The translations under genes and the position numbers were made by a program. DNA of 64,000 bases from Acanthopleura granulata (lineage: Eukaryota > Mollusca > Polyplacophora > Chitonida > Chitonidae): contig JABBOT010000031.1 of assembly GCA_016165875.1 (NCBI GenBank), forward strand, positions 3,433,232-3,497,231. The letters are read 5' to 3'. Below the pieces are notes generated by a model. That model searched no databases, was not told the origin of the DNA, and saw only the letters and a list, made by a program, of their open reading frames with translations. Shown in pieces: positions 15,201 to 24,009 of this stretch (within the stretch, counting starts at the first letter, position 1; every line of letters starts with the position of its first letter).

Positions 15201-18200
15201 TCATAAGGAATGCTGTATAAACTTTTCGAATACATGAATTTAAGCGACTCAGACAATTGCCTCTCCACACTTGATGAAATATGGCTTTTAGGTCGGGTTA
15301 TCTGAAGTATTTTTGTTACAGGCTTGAACAGATGCACAATACAAAGAGACTTGAACTTGAAATAAACACATTTGATACAATTCATTTCATTTTTAAAACT
15401 TGGGTTCATTTCATGCTTTTAACGTTTTAAACACATATGCCTCATGCAAATGCCACGCCTTCATCACTAACACCTGCACATGCTGAGTGTGAACACTGGA
15501 AGCATGCTGATCATTGGATTATGCCTTCGCATTTACTGGTGCTTCACATTTGTCAACAGAACAGGCATTCGGTGTCTTGTAATTCACGCCTACTGGATGG
15601 CCAGGATTGGCATCACCATCTGCCGTTGGTTTCTGTGGAAGAACTTGATTGTGATTGTCATTTCGCGATCATTTGCCGTTTAACTTCATTTGCTTCAGAT
15701 TTTTCCGTTTCTGGTCATTTACTGCCAGTGGAAATTGTAATTTTCGTTTTGCCTCGTGAGTCCCGTCAGTTTCATATGTGTAGAAAACTGCACGCGCGTG
15801 GAACAGATATGTCCAACAAAGGCGTCCTTGACGTACGATGCATTGCACAACTGATCAACGAATGGCGATCGAACTACAATTGCCTAAAACAACACATAAA
15901 CAACCGTAGGTTGACTCACGTATGTCACAGTCTCGCGTCCCTGGGAAAGGACCCTGCCATCCAGGACAACAAATTGGTTGATATATCGATATGTATTTGG
16001 TCACGTACCTGTTAGTTAAACAAACAAAAACAGAAATAATCATTATAAGGGACACATTTACATAAAAAACCTAGGTATAAATAATGAGATGCATGGGCAA
16101 ATTTACTATTGCTAAGGTTCTGTCTTGTGAGATTGCTACCTTCAAATGAATAGTTTTACATGCATCTGCACAGACCGGATTAGGTTCATGGGATAGTAAA
16201 CCGGTGTACTATGTATAAAGCCTTCTTACAACTGAGAGATTGAATCAATCATGCCACCGACTGCCCTTGGCGTATAGTGCATAGAGTGTTGGCCTAGTCT
16301 ACTTCTCTGCAATCCTGGTTTGAGTCATACTGGACTTTAGCCCCTGTAATTTTGGCACTACCTGGACTGGCGCTCAACATCAATAGAAAAAACAAAGAAC
16401 TAGTCGGTTAAAATGTAAGTGCGGCGGTCATCGTGTTTGGTGCGTGCACTTAGCATTCCAGTGAAATAACTACGCCGACTTTCGGTCTCACCTGCTATAA
16501 GGAGACACCGACATGATACATGTAAAGAAGTGTTGAAAACGACGTTAAACCCCATCCAAACCGTACCTTGTCATAGGGGACTTCACTCCGTTATCGTGAC
16601 GTGGAATCAAAACTTGGGTATTGATATATATATATATCATATTTTACCTGCTTGCATCACACTTTTTTACTCCCCATTTCCAACCACATGAAGTTCGATA
16701 CCTCTCTTGCTGAGCAACTGATTGCTTTGTAATAGAACAGACGTGTCGGCTGTAATATAAATGCAGGCAGTAAATGCGATCATTTGCATGAAAGCTATAA
16801 TGTAGCTATAAGAGTGAAGAGTTACCTTTGAAAACCGGGCTATCCACGAAAAACACATTTGCGTTAATCGATATATCAGTAAAAACCAAATTCATAAAAT
16901 TTCCCATTTTTTTCTTGGTTTTCATAACATATTGGGACGTACATGACCTACTGGTTGGGGCCCTATAGCGCAATACAATGACAAATGAACCTCTCATCGA
17001 TGCGGTCGCTGTGAGTTCAAAACAGCTAACCAGCGGAATCGCGGGATTTTTCGGGTTCTCTCCTGTTTCCTCCGAACATAATGCCGGCCGCCATGGTATA
17101 TGTGAAATGTTCTTGAGTAGGACGTAAAACACCATTGAAATGAATTCACAACACCATATTTTGTCCACAAAACAAGCTTTTCTCTGGTGGATGTTGTATT
17201 CAATATAAAAGATATAAGTCTCTTGTGACTCTTGCTTTTCTTAAATTTTTTTACTACCTCTTTTTCTATTAAGATCGCTATGTAACTTTTACTTTTGTAC
17301 GTTTTACATTTATGCTTGACACAACCCACATACGTTATGTAGGTAAGTCCAGGGTATTCAGTGTTGAGTGTTTACTTGTCCAGTTCCCCTACAGCGTTTC
17401 AGCCCACTGAATTGGTTACAATGGGCTGTTTTCAACGGTCCCACGGATAAACGGAGATGGACGCATGACGCAGATTCACAAGTGGCCAGCAGCTTGGGTA
17501 AACACCTGAACCTAGGCGTTGAAATTGACATTCGTGTACCAGCCGTCAGCGAGGATGAGTGTTCTGGGTCAATAATCGCGAGACCAGTTTCCGAAAACGA
17601 CAAATAACACAAACCACCAAAGAACAAAGAAAATATACAAAATAAAGTAAAACTAGAACGGATTCATACAAGGAGAAACAGTCAACAGTTTTCAATGATG
17701 ACGAAAACACGTAATGAATGTTCTAGGCACATGAACAAAATCACTTTCCAAATCGTGTACCATTTTAGCCCAATATGTCGATAATCAAATGTGTATCTAA
17801 TTTGCGCTTTGATTTCAACTGTTCATATATCCAACATGGCGATCACACTCAAAATGAAGAACTTACACCCCCTAGACCCGGGTATATACAATCACATGCG
17901 TCTTTCATTCTAAAATATAACTAATCCTACTTCCTTCATCGGGCCCAATTCGAGATATCAGCTCTAAGATACAAACGAGTGATTTTGAACTGACAGACTC
18001 CTTTTCAGAGGTCAACCGGTAAGGTCACGCGATCAAGTGCAAACACCAGCGATTTATAATTATGCAATTTTGTCGTTGTCAAACTGGTGAACGCCGCCAT
18101 GTTGGGACTACTTCGTGTAAATCACAGTCGCTTTCCTTCGCTAATATACGGTTCACTTTTGTTCCACGTGAAATTCTAACGGTACTGTGAAAGCACGGTT

Positions 18201-19440
18201 ATAATTTTGTTATGTTCAGCTTTCAAAAATGCTGCCACGTTTTTGTGCCATATACATGTATCAATGCACCAATGGCTAGTGCAGTAACTGCGTTGTCTTA
18301 TTCTCTTCTACAGGAGTTCTCCCAACAATGCGATTGGTGCACCTCTACGTTGTACAGATATACAGGGTGAGCCTCATGCACTAACTTGGAAGATCCAATG
18401 ACCTAATGCACGACGATTTCAACTTTGTGTGCATCGCACAATACCTGTGTCGCAGGTATTGTAAATATGGCCTTGCTTTTAATTCGATCCATAGCAGCCA
18501 CTGGCCTCCAGTTTTAATGCTTCGCCCATTGCAGATAGCGCAAACGCGAACATCCAGTATTAGCCTATAGCCTCGAAGTCAGCGCCTTCTTTCGGCCATT
18601 AAGTTTGACAGATATATGACGAGGCCTTTCTCTATCCGTGAGCTCTTTCTCCCATCTATAAACCTGACTGACGTTACATGAAGAAAAAGTTATGGTGAAA
18701 AAAGTCAACAAAAATACCCTACAACCTCCGTACCGGTAAAGCAATTTGATATGTCGGCTGTGTTTTTTGACGCACAAGTAATATGAATTCTAGAACCAAT
18801 TTGGAAAATGGGAATGCAAGCGCAGTTTTTTCGGTTCTAGGGAAGAAAACATAGATATCATGTTAAAAAACGTTTAAAAAGCGTTCTGAAAATGACTTCA
18901 TTCTGAATTCGAAATGACGTCGTTGTTGCAATTATTGATCAGGATCACCCATTTGGCTGACGGCTGGTATATGAATGTCGGCTTCGTCGCCTGGGTCCAC
19001 TTATTTTACTTTATTTATTTATTGATTTATTTCATTGGTGTTTTACGCCGTACTTGAGAATATCTTACTTGTATGATGGTGGGAGGAAACCGGACAGAGC
19101 CCGTGGGAAACCCACGACCAGCCGCAGGTCGCGGGCAGACCTGTTTTACTTTCGCTGATTTAAATGTTATTCAATGTTTGGATTGTAATGTCGGTTTTAC
19201 GGACCATGTAGAAGACGTATATTGCCAAAAATGACAGATGTGATAGTTACCTTGTTTATGTTTTCTTGCATTTTGTTGTTTGGTGAAAATCATGTGAGTC
19301 AATCTTTAACAACGGTATCATTTTAGAATGGAAGTTTAGTGGAGAGTTGCTCTGCTTGATGCTAAATGTACTTACCCCCCTTTCCGTTGCCCCACTGCGA
19401 GCATAACCCCGCACGTGAGCAGCCAAACCACATGCAACAT
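57..19440 (-). CDS. Gene B: tandem paralog of gene A (18 exons visible, 3' end outside window)
   Basis: Eighteen exons in consistent phase give 3,172 nt (1,057 codons) and run off the left edge of the window. The order is signal peptide, EMI in two exons with the same internal phase as gene A, 12 EGF-type exons, the EGF-plus-unknown-module exon and its two follow-on exons. It has two fewer EGF-type exons than gene A, and the subtype order differs: after four strict pairs there is an extra cbEGF run. By homology with gene A the missing part should carry coiled-coil, Ig, FN3 and membrane segments, but that is inference. Gene B starts about 12 kb downstream of the gene A stop, head-to-tail. Confidence 0.83.
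835..1055 (-). mobile_element. SINE copy
   Basis: The TTTATTTATTAATT tail, TTTTACGCC, TATTTCACTTATACGACG and a tRNA-like end near 1050 match the family. It lies in gene B intron 17. Confidence 0.75.
1100..1165. repeat. Short tandem GTGCCAGGTA repeat
   Basis: GTGCCAGGTAATGCCAGGTA then GTGCCAGGTA, three direct units of 10-11 bp next to the donor of gene B exon 17. Confidence 0.6.
1176..1299 (-). CDS. Gene B exon 17: continuation of the unknown module
   Basis: This 124-nt exon (phase 2 to 0) reads [20 protein letters not shown] then [20 protein letters not shown]. Acceptor TTTCAG, donor GTAGGT. Phases match gene A exon 19, although sequence similarity is low. Confidence 0.72.
1507..1662. mobile_element. 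Second MITE-like inverted repeat
   Basis: TGGGTTTTACCGGCCATATT at the left and the complement of GGTCCATAAAACCCA at the right form imperfect inverted ends of about 38 bp. The element lies in gene B intron 16, between its exons 16 and 17. Confidence 0.5.
2698..2830 (-). mobile_element. SINE fragment
   Basis: TTTATTTATTTGATTGGGGG TTTTACGCCGTACTC is the SINE tail; the body decays after about 2830. It lies in gene B intron 16. Confidence 0.6.
3129..4365 (-). CDS. Gene B exon 16: EGF plus conserved module of unknown function
   Basis: This 1,237-nt exon (phase 1 to 2) starts with the [33 protein letters not shown], then carries the same module as gene A exon 18. Landmarks are [39 protein letters not shown] and [11 protein letters not shown]. 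The acceptor (GGAAAAAG) has a poor pyrimidine tract, and a SINE tail ends about 70 nt further upstream. Donor GTAAGT. Confidence 0.87.
4433..4475 (+). mobile_element. SINE tail fragment next to gene B exon 16
   Basis: GAGTGCGGCGTAAAACACCA followed by ATCAAATAAATAAATAG is the SINE 3' end. It starts about 70 nt from the exon 16 acceptor, within the usual branch-point neighbourhood. Confidence 0.7.
5748..5870 (-). CDS. Gene B exon 15: atypical cysteine-rich module
   Basis: This 123-nt, phase 1-1 exon reads [20 protein letters not shown] then [19 protein letters not shown]. It is too divergent to stand out alone but aligns cysteine for cysteine with gene A exon 17 and precedes the same exon. Acceptor GAACAG, donor GTAGAT. 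Confidence 0.78.
6550..6690 (+). mobile_element. SINE fragment
   Basis: The body (GCAACCTGCGGGTGGCCGTG), CTACCATAATGCTAG and a GAGTATGGCGTAAAATACCA tail match the family. It lies in gene B intron 14. Confidence 0.7.
6807..6929 (-). CDS. Gene B exon 14: calcium-binding EGF
   Basis: This 123-nt, phase 1-1 exon reads [20 protein letters not shown] then [20 protein letters not shown]. Acceptor TTTCAG, donor GTACAG. Confidence 0.85.
7410..7620 (-). mobile_element. SINE copy
   Basis: A TTTATTTATTTGACAAG tail, TTTTACGCCGTACTCATG and a tRNA-like end CACTAGGCC mark a reverse copy in gene B intron 13. Confidence 0.7.
7741..7860 (-). CDS. Gene B exon 13: calcium-binding-like EGF
   Basis: This 120-nt, phase 1-1 exon reads [20 protein letters not shown] then [19 protein letters not shown]. 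Acceptor TTAATAG, donor GTATGC. Confidence 0.87.
8056..8175 (-). CDS. Gene B exon 12: calcium-binding EGF
   Basis: This 120-nt, phase 1-1 exon reads [20 protein letters not shown] then [20 protein letters not shown]. Acceptor TTGCAG, donor GTAATT. Confidence 0.87.
8886..8993 (-). CDS. Gene B exon 11: EGF (non-calcium type)
   Basis: This 108-nt, phase 1-1 exon reads [20 protein letters not shown] then [17 protein letters not shown]. Acceptor TTTCAG, donor GTATGT. Confidence 0.83.
10063..10185 (-). CDS. Gene B exon 10: calcium-binding EGF
   Basis: This 123-nt, phase 1-1 exon reads [20 protein letters not shown] then [20 protein letters not shown]. It breaks the strict pairing of EGF subtypes: two cbEGF exons follow each other here. 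Donor GTAAAT. Confidence 0.88.
10825..10944 (-). CDS. Gene B exon 9: calcium-binding EGF
   Basis: This 120-nt, phase 1-1 exon reads [20 protein letters not shown] then [20 protein letters not shown]. Acceptor GGCGCAG, donor GTACCG. Confidence 0.87.
11040..11172 (+). mobile_element. SINE fragment
   Basis: A 3' part with CTTGAGTACGGCGTAAAACA and CCAATCAAATAAATAAATA in gene B intron 8, the intron between its exons 8 and 9. Confidence 0.72.
11423..11527 (-). CDS. Gene B exon 8: EGF (non-calcium type)
   Basis: This 105-nt, phase 1-1 exon reads [20 protein letters not shown] then [16 protein letters not shown]. Acceptor TTGTAG, donor GTAAAT. Confidence 0.86.
12161..12277 (-). CDS. Gene B exon 7: calcium-binding EGF
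   Basis: This 117-nt, phase 1-1 exon reads [20 protein letters not shown] then [19 protein letters not shown]. Acceptor CCCCAG, donor GTAACA. Confidence 0.87.
12355..12565 (+). mobile_element. SINE copy, diverged
   Basis: CTCTCACCAATGCTGTCACA, GAGTTCAAATTC (B box), GTGCTAGCAACG and an AATAGAATAAATA end are recognisable; the middle carries an inverted-repeat insertion (GACGTTGCTAGCCAACGTC). Confidence 0.6.
12755..12862 (-). CDS. Gene B exon 6: EGF (non-calcium type)
   Basis: This 108-nt, phase 1-1 exon reads [20 protein letters not shown] then [17 protein letters not shown]. It resembles gene A exon 10 (IEPxGKCLND). Donor GTATGT. Confidence 0.85.
13399..13521 (-). CDS. Gene B exon 5: calcium-binding EGF
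   Basis: This 123-nt, phase 1-1 exon reads [20 protein letters not shown] then [20 protein letters not shown]. Acceptor ATTTAG, donor GTAAGT. Confidence 0.88.
13955..14195 (+). mobile_element. SINE copy, diverged
   Basis: The tRNA-like head TGGCCTAGTGGTTGGCGTAA and the tail AAAACACCAATAAAGGAAAT bound a diverged copy close to gene B exon 4. Confidence 0.6.
14300..14413 (-). CDS. Gene B exon 4: EGF (non-calcium type)
   Basis: This 114-nt, phase 1-1 exon reads [20 protein letters not shown] then [18 protein letters not shown]. Acceptor TTACAG, donor GTTTGC. It matches gene A exon 4 in position. Confidence 0.86.
15920..16008 (-). CDS. Gene B exon 3: EMI domain, second half
   Basis: This 89-nt exon, phase 2 to 1, reads [20 protein letters not shown] then FPGTRDCDI. 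CCPGWxG is the EMI signature. Acceptor TAACAG, donor GTGAGT. Confidence 0.87.
16648..16749 (-). CDS. Gene B exon 2: EMI domain, first half
   Basis: This 102-nt exon, phase 2-2, reads [20 protein letters not shown] then [14 protein letters not shown]. The C..C.W.W...C spacing is canonical EMI. Acceptor ATTACAG, donor GTAAAA. Size and phase match gene A exon 2. Confidence 0.85.
16945..17145 (+). mobile_element. SINE copy, diverged
   Basis: The head GTTGGGGCCCTATAGCGCAA, TGAGTTCAAAAC, CATAATGCCGGCCGCC and the tail GAGTAGGACGTAAAACACCA match the family. It lies in gene B intron 1. Confidence 0.65.
17509..17850 (+). repeat. Dispersed repeat, copy 1 (intron 1 of gene B)
   Basis: It matches 60096-60440 in the same orientation over about 340 bp, for example ATTCGTACCAGCCGTCA-type text, CGGATTCATACAAGGAGAAA and CCAAATCGTGTACCATTTT. 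I see no coding content. Confidence 0.85.
19010..19145 (-). mobile_element. SINE fragment
   Basis: TTTATTTATTGATTTATTTC, GGTGTTTTACGCCGTACTTG, GGTGGGAGGAAACCGGACAG and GGGAAACCCACGACC in reverse, in gene B intron 1, about 230 nt downstream of exon 1. Confidence 0.75.
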
Positions 19441-19466
19441 AATTTTCCACTCAGTGAAGTTTATGT
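19376..19466 (-). CDS. Gene B exon 1: signal peptide
   Basis: An acceptor (CTTCACAG) precedes 26 nt of 5' UTR and the ATG at 19440, which reads [20 protein letters not shown] then GG before donor GTAAGT, phase 2. The ending QRKGG parallels QKQGG of gene A exon 1, and both exons follow an AG acceptor, so the 5' UTR intron is also shared. Confidence 0.72.
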
Positions 19467-19479
19467 CTGTGAAGAAGAA

Positions 19480-22400
19480 AGTCATACACCAAATAGTTTT
19501 TTAACAAATAACATCAAAACAGTCATAAGCATTTTTAAAGAACAAATTTCCTTATTTATTCTATCAGTGGTTCGTTCAGTACTTTATTCATTTAGTTATT
19601 TGTTTGGAACCTGTTGATATTGATACCAGGTAAAAGCCAATGCAATCTTAAAGAATTAAGGAAAATCTAGTAAAATGGCTATAATGATATATTAATTCTA
19701 GATACCGCTGCTTTGACTGCGGCTTTAAGTCTGTGGGTCACCTGAAAAGGCCGGTGGTTTTCTGTAGGCTTAGCAGTAGTTAACACCACGTACAAACTTG
19801 ATCATATGAAATCAGTGTGTAAGTAACCTCTAACACCGATCTTCCATGATTGAAGAAAACTGGGGTGCCAGGAGTATTGACTGCCCTGGGGAACAAACTT
19901 CCTGAGTTAAAGCTGAACCAACGAGATTTCAGAACGTGAATTGGTCAATTGCCCAACAGTTGCGGGAAGCCAGCAGTTTAACCAAGCTAGCAGCAACCGC
20001 GCCCCTACCCCTGCCCCACTTCCCTCTTCTCCCCCCCTCCCCCACTTCCTTCTTCTCCTCATGATATCATACAGGAAGCAAGGTTAACGGTTAAGACAGT
20101 TACCTTAAATGGAAAAATCCCAGTTGTTACGTCAGTTCCTCAACGTCACAGTCCTTCTGGAATGACTTAGCTTTTAAAAATGTCAGACTAAGCATTGAAG
20201 TGGAACGAAGTTAAGAGTACTTTAGAAGTATACTACATGTAACAGTAACGAAACCTAACTTTGTATTTCGCGTTCTGTGTCAGACCCAAGAAATACGACA
20301 CCACAACAACACTCGGTTTTGGAAAACATAAAAGTTACTATCTTTTCCAAGGGTTTTAATTTCAACTAACGTACAAATATAACCTAGGTTTGCCATTCGT
20401 TTTTTTTTTCCGTCGGTCTTTAAGCCATTGGACAGATCGGTCCATATGTGGCATAATGCCAGCGGCTAATGGCCTCTCATGAGCCGTCAGATGAGACCGC
20501 TGGAGGAAAGGGCAGCACAAATGGGTGATAAATAAGTCAACCGATAAGTTCCTTTCTTTGTGTCCCAAAGACGTCTCAAGGACTCACTTCAATAATCCAA
20601 GAGCTCCGTTTGTAAATATTTATTGTCCACAGATAAAGGCTCCAGAAAATCCATCCTCATTCTCAGGTTCGAAGTTATCAGATGAATGCCTTTGTGTGGC
20701 TAAGTTAAACTTAATGAATTATAAAATATGGTTAAGGATACAAGAACCCCTCTTTCACATTTCGCCTTGTGTAGTTCGAAATATTGATCAAATATGCCTA
20801 TACGTATATTCTGAAAGCTAAACAACTGCTGATTTAAAAAAAAAACTTTTGAAATTTAACTTTCTTTAATATTATTAAAAATAGAGAGAAAGTTTGAAAA
20901 GATCAGAGATGTTTTTGAAATTACTACTTTTCCCCAATTTTCAATATTTTTTTCTTGCTCACGTGGATTATTTACTTTTTAAACTAAGAAACTATCCCAC
21001 GGATTTTTTAATATCCATCTTAGATTGTTTTGAGTGATCATTTAATCTTAAAACTTTCAAAATCTTTTTTTCAATTTTGAAACGTTGATGTTCTTTTACT
21101 AATATCTTTAAAATTAGAAACGATATAAAAATCTGTGGAGCCGTTTTATAGCTTAGGTATTTAGCTATATGTGTGTCAAGCTTAATGGAATTATGTTGAA
21201 AAATAACTGAGAAGTAACAGTATTTCACCACACAGCCGTCTCAAAAGTAGAAAGGGAGAAAAAGACCCAAATGTCTGGAGGAGCATTATGTGTGACAAAA
21301 CTCGTCAATAATGAGTTTGCCAATTAATTTTAATCACAAATCCTCCTGCCTACGGCTAAAATGTGAACATATATATATACCTATTTATGTTAAATTTTAA
21401 ATCTCATCATTTTCCATGAAAGCGTAAATTTGTGTTTGATCTTCACATTTCTGAGCAAATCCTGTTAGAATATGTTTATAAACCCCTCCAACAATGGTAC
21501 CCCGTTGGGGTGAATAAGGCTATTGTGTGGTTAATAGGTCTGCTAAGCTGGCCTTAACACGTAACCATGCACAGTTTATACAGAATGCAACACACATTTA
21601 CCAGAAGGGTTTTTCTTCATAGCAGGTATCCCCCTTCAGTGAGCTAATCCCCCTAAATGAGCTAATCCGCCTAATGGGAATTACTTAGTGTTATAAAACA
21701 AAAATCCTAATTGATAAGAGCAGATACGTAAAATGGTTTTCTGTCCATATTGTTGTTCCAGTGTAAGTAGTTTGTTTTTTCGCCGTGCTCAAATTCATTT
21801 ACCGTTATGAGTGGTATCATAAATGAGTTAATCGGTTTGTAGGTGTTTACTTATTTGCATAGGTATGTATATCTACGAACACTAATCAAGTGTAATGTGT
21901 AGTACGGTGTATGGGGTTTTTTTTGTTTGTTTTTTTTTAAATTTTATTGCATATTGTGCTGTAATGTGTATTCTATTACATACTGAATGATATATTTGTA
22001 AATATTTGTTGAAATAAGAACAAGTAGAAAAAAAAAGAAAAACATATATGTACATACTTTTTGTAATCTGAAAAAAAACTATTGAAGCACAGTTGAAGGT
22101 GACGTACCATAGCTTATATCCTTTGATCAGTATAAATCTTAGCCACGAATCGAATATTCGTTTACACCACCCGTCTGCGGATGGTCGTGGATTTTGTCTC
22201 ACTATAACTGACCACGGTCGTATAAGTAAAATTTGATTCACTAAAGTGCGTAAAACACTAATCATATAACTAAATCATTTTATACCAGTTGCAGATCATA
22301 AACATCTACAATTGTCATAAATGTGGTCGTTATTGGTTAAATCCCAAATATAAAATTTGCATGAAAACAATCATTTTCAAAACCAATTTCGTTGTGTTGT

Positions 22401-23930
22401 ATATCACACGAGCTTCGTTCTATTTGATATGACACCAAACGGGGTTGAACCGCTATCGTGTATCAATTCACACCCGTGATGTGACTACGGTACTTAAGGC
22501 TTGGTTACTTCTATATTTACGACACATTAAGACAACCTGCGACAGAAAGTCTTTTGTAATGGTCATAATTTTTGCATTCATCTTATACTGGGCAAATCTT
22601 GAGGAGTCTGAAGGCATCGCTAGGTATCGTGAGGCAGTGGGAGTGATCCCGGGGCAATTTGTTTTCCTTGCACAAAAGCCAGCAGCTGTAAGAAGGTATA
22701 TATATGTCATACATATATTCTGTTTGATCTTAAAGAGCTGAGATTTCGTACAGGCTCCATTGGAACGATCTGTCTTAATCGTTCGCACAGTTTGTCCCAG
22801 ATCATTCCTGGTTTCTTAAAGTGACAACAGCGGATAAAAGGACCAGTTAAGGTGTGGCGGTAAGCATTTTCCTTCGATTTCAATCACGGTGAATCGGGAG
22901 CGATTAATGTCGATCCAAAGATTGTGGCGAATTGCAGAGGGGGTATTTTGATGCCACTGAGCCTTAAATAAGATAACCCAAGTGTATGTCGGTATGTTAC
23001 AATACACGTACATGTACATATATGAACACGTCGCTGCAAGCGTCAAACACATCTGTGGACAAGGCTACTAATGGTCTAGTACATATTACATGGGCAGCCC
23101 GGGCATTAAACACTCGGTGATTATTGTCCCTAATTTAATAATTATTACACAATGGGTAGCACTTGCAATGTAATAATGTTACATTACGAATGTCAAATAT
23201 AAGTCATAGTGTAAGCACTATTGCACAACGGGATACCATTACACTGCGGGAGTGTACAATGTACTAGTCAGTTGTGAAGATTCGCGACTGAGGCCTTACA
23301 AAAGCGACATTGGAACTTAAACAGTGGTTCGAGGCCTCTCAGTTCCCTGCAAAAAAATCATTTCGTGTTGATTTGTCACTCTTACTTACTGGTAAATATC
23401 CCGCGTTTTGCGATTTATAACTTCTTTACCTTTCGTTCATGTTTACAACCTATGATTTCAGTAATTACTTCACAGACCAATGGTTAGAAAATAAACAGGT
23501 CATTTCGATTCGGACTTTGACAACCTTATCACACAATCAGGCTGTCAATCAGGCTGGACGAGACTTGTTCACGACCAGATGGCCTTGGGGGAGCCTCTAT
23601 TGTCAGGTAAGCCTACAAAGGTTACGACAAAAATGTGCTCGTGGCGAGCGCAAATTCCCCGCCCGATGTGAAAGGGAGGGAGGAGGGGGGGCATTCATGC
23701 ATAAAGGAATTCACGCCGATCGCCACTGTTGATATCTTTTCATAAAAGGTTGCAAGTTGTAACATAGGCCCTGAGAACCCAAGCAGTTTAAGGTGGGATG
23801 TTAATTGGATTGTTGTGAATATCCGTTGGGATTCCTGCGAAAACAGCCTTAAATACTTGCCTCCACCACTGCCGGGTGAGAGTAAAGTTTCTTGCATAAG
23901 ACGAACTCCGCTCCGCGAAAACGGAAAACC
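19480..23930. other. Intergenic stretch without supported genes (gene B start to gene C)
   Basis: Apart from a decayed SINE at 22150, the stretch is AT-rich, with homopolymer runs and a C/T-rich run near 20000-20060. Short ORFs here (at most 127 codons) show no domain, signal peptide or splice pattern I trust. A small direct repeat of GAGCTAATCCCCCTAA lies near 21640-21680. Confidence 0.6.
22150..22275 (+). mobile_element. SINE fragment
   Basis: CGTCTGCGGATGGTCGTGGA, CGTATAAGTAAAATTTGA and GTGCGTAAAACACTAATCAT mark a decayed 3' end. Confidence 0.55.
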
Positions 23931-23933
23931 AGA

Positions 23934-24009
23934 ATGAAGAGTGCATTTATAATCATTGCGCTGTTATTGCTTACACCCATGACAGAGGGGAGATCGATCT
24001 CTACTGAAA
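23934..24009 (+). CDS. Gene C exon 1: signal peptide
   Basis: The ATG at 23934 begins a textbook signal peptide: basic start (MK), a hydrophobic core (AFIIIALLLL), then TPMTEG. The donor GTAAGT follows in phase 1. A TTAAATA box sits about 85 nt upstream. Confidence 0.65.

Noticed and set aside
15437..16015. 192-codon ORF on the plus strand
   Set aside because: It overlaps the EMI exon of gene B on the opposite strand and has no recognisable domain or signal; the splice borders and EMI signature on the minus strand are far stronger.
18565..18777. Candidate signal peptide exon for gene B
   Set aside because: It has a hydrophobic stretch, but its donor is phase 0; the exon at 19376-19466 gives the required phase 2 and the shared RKGG/KQGG ending.
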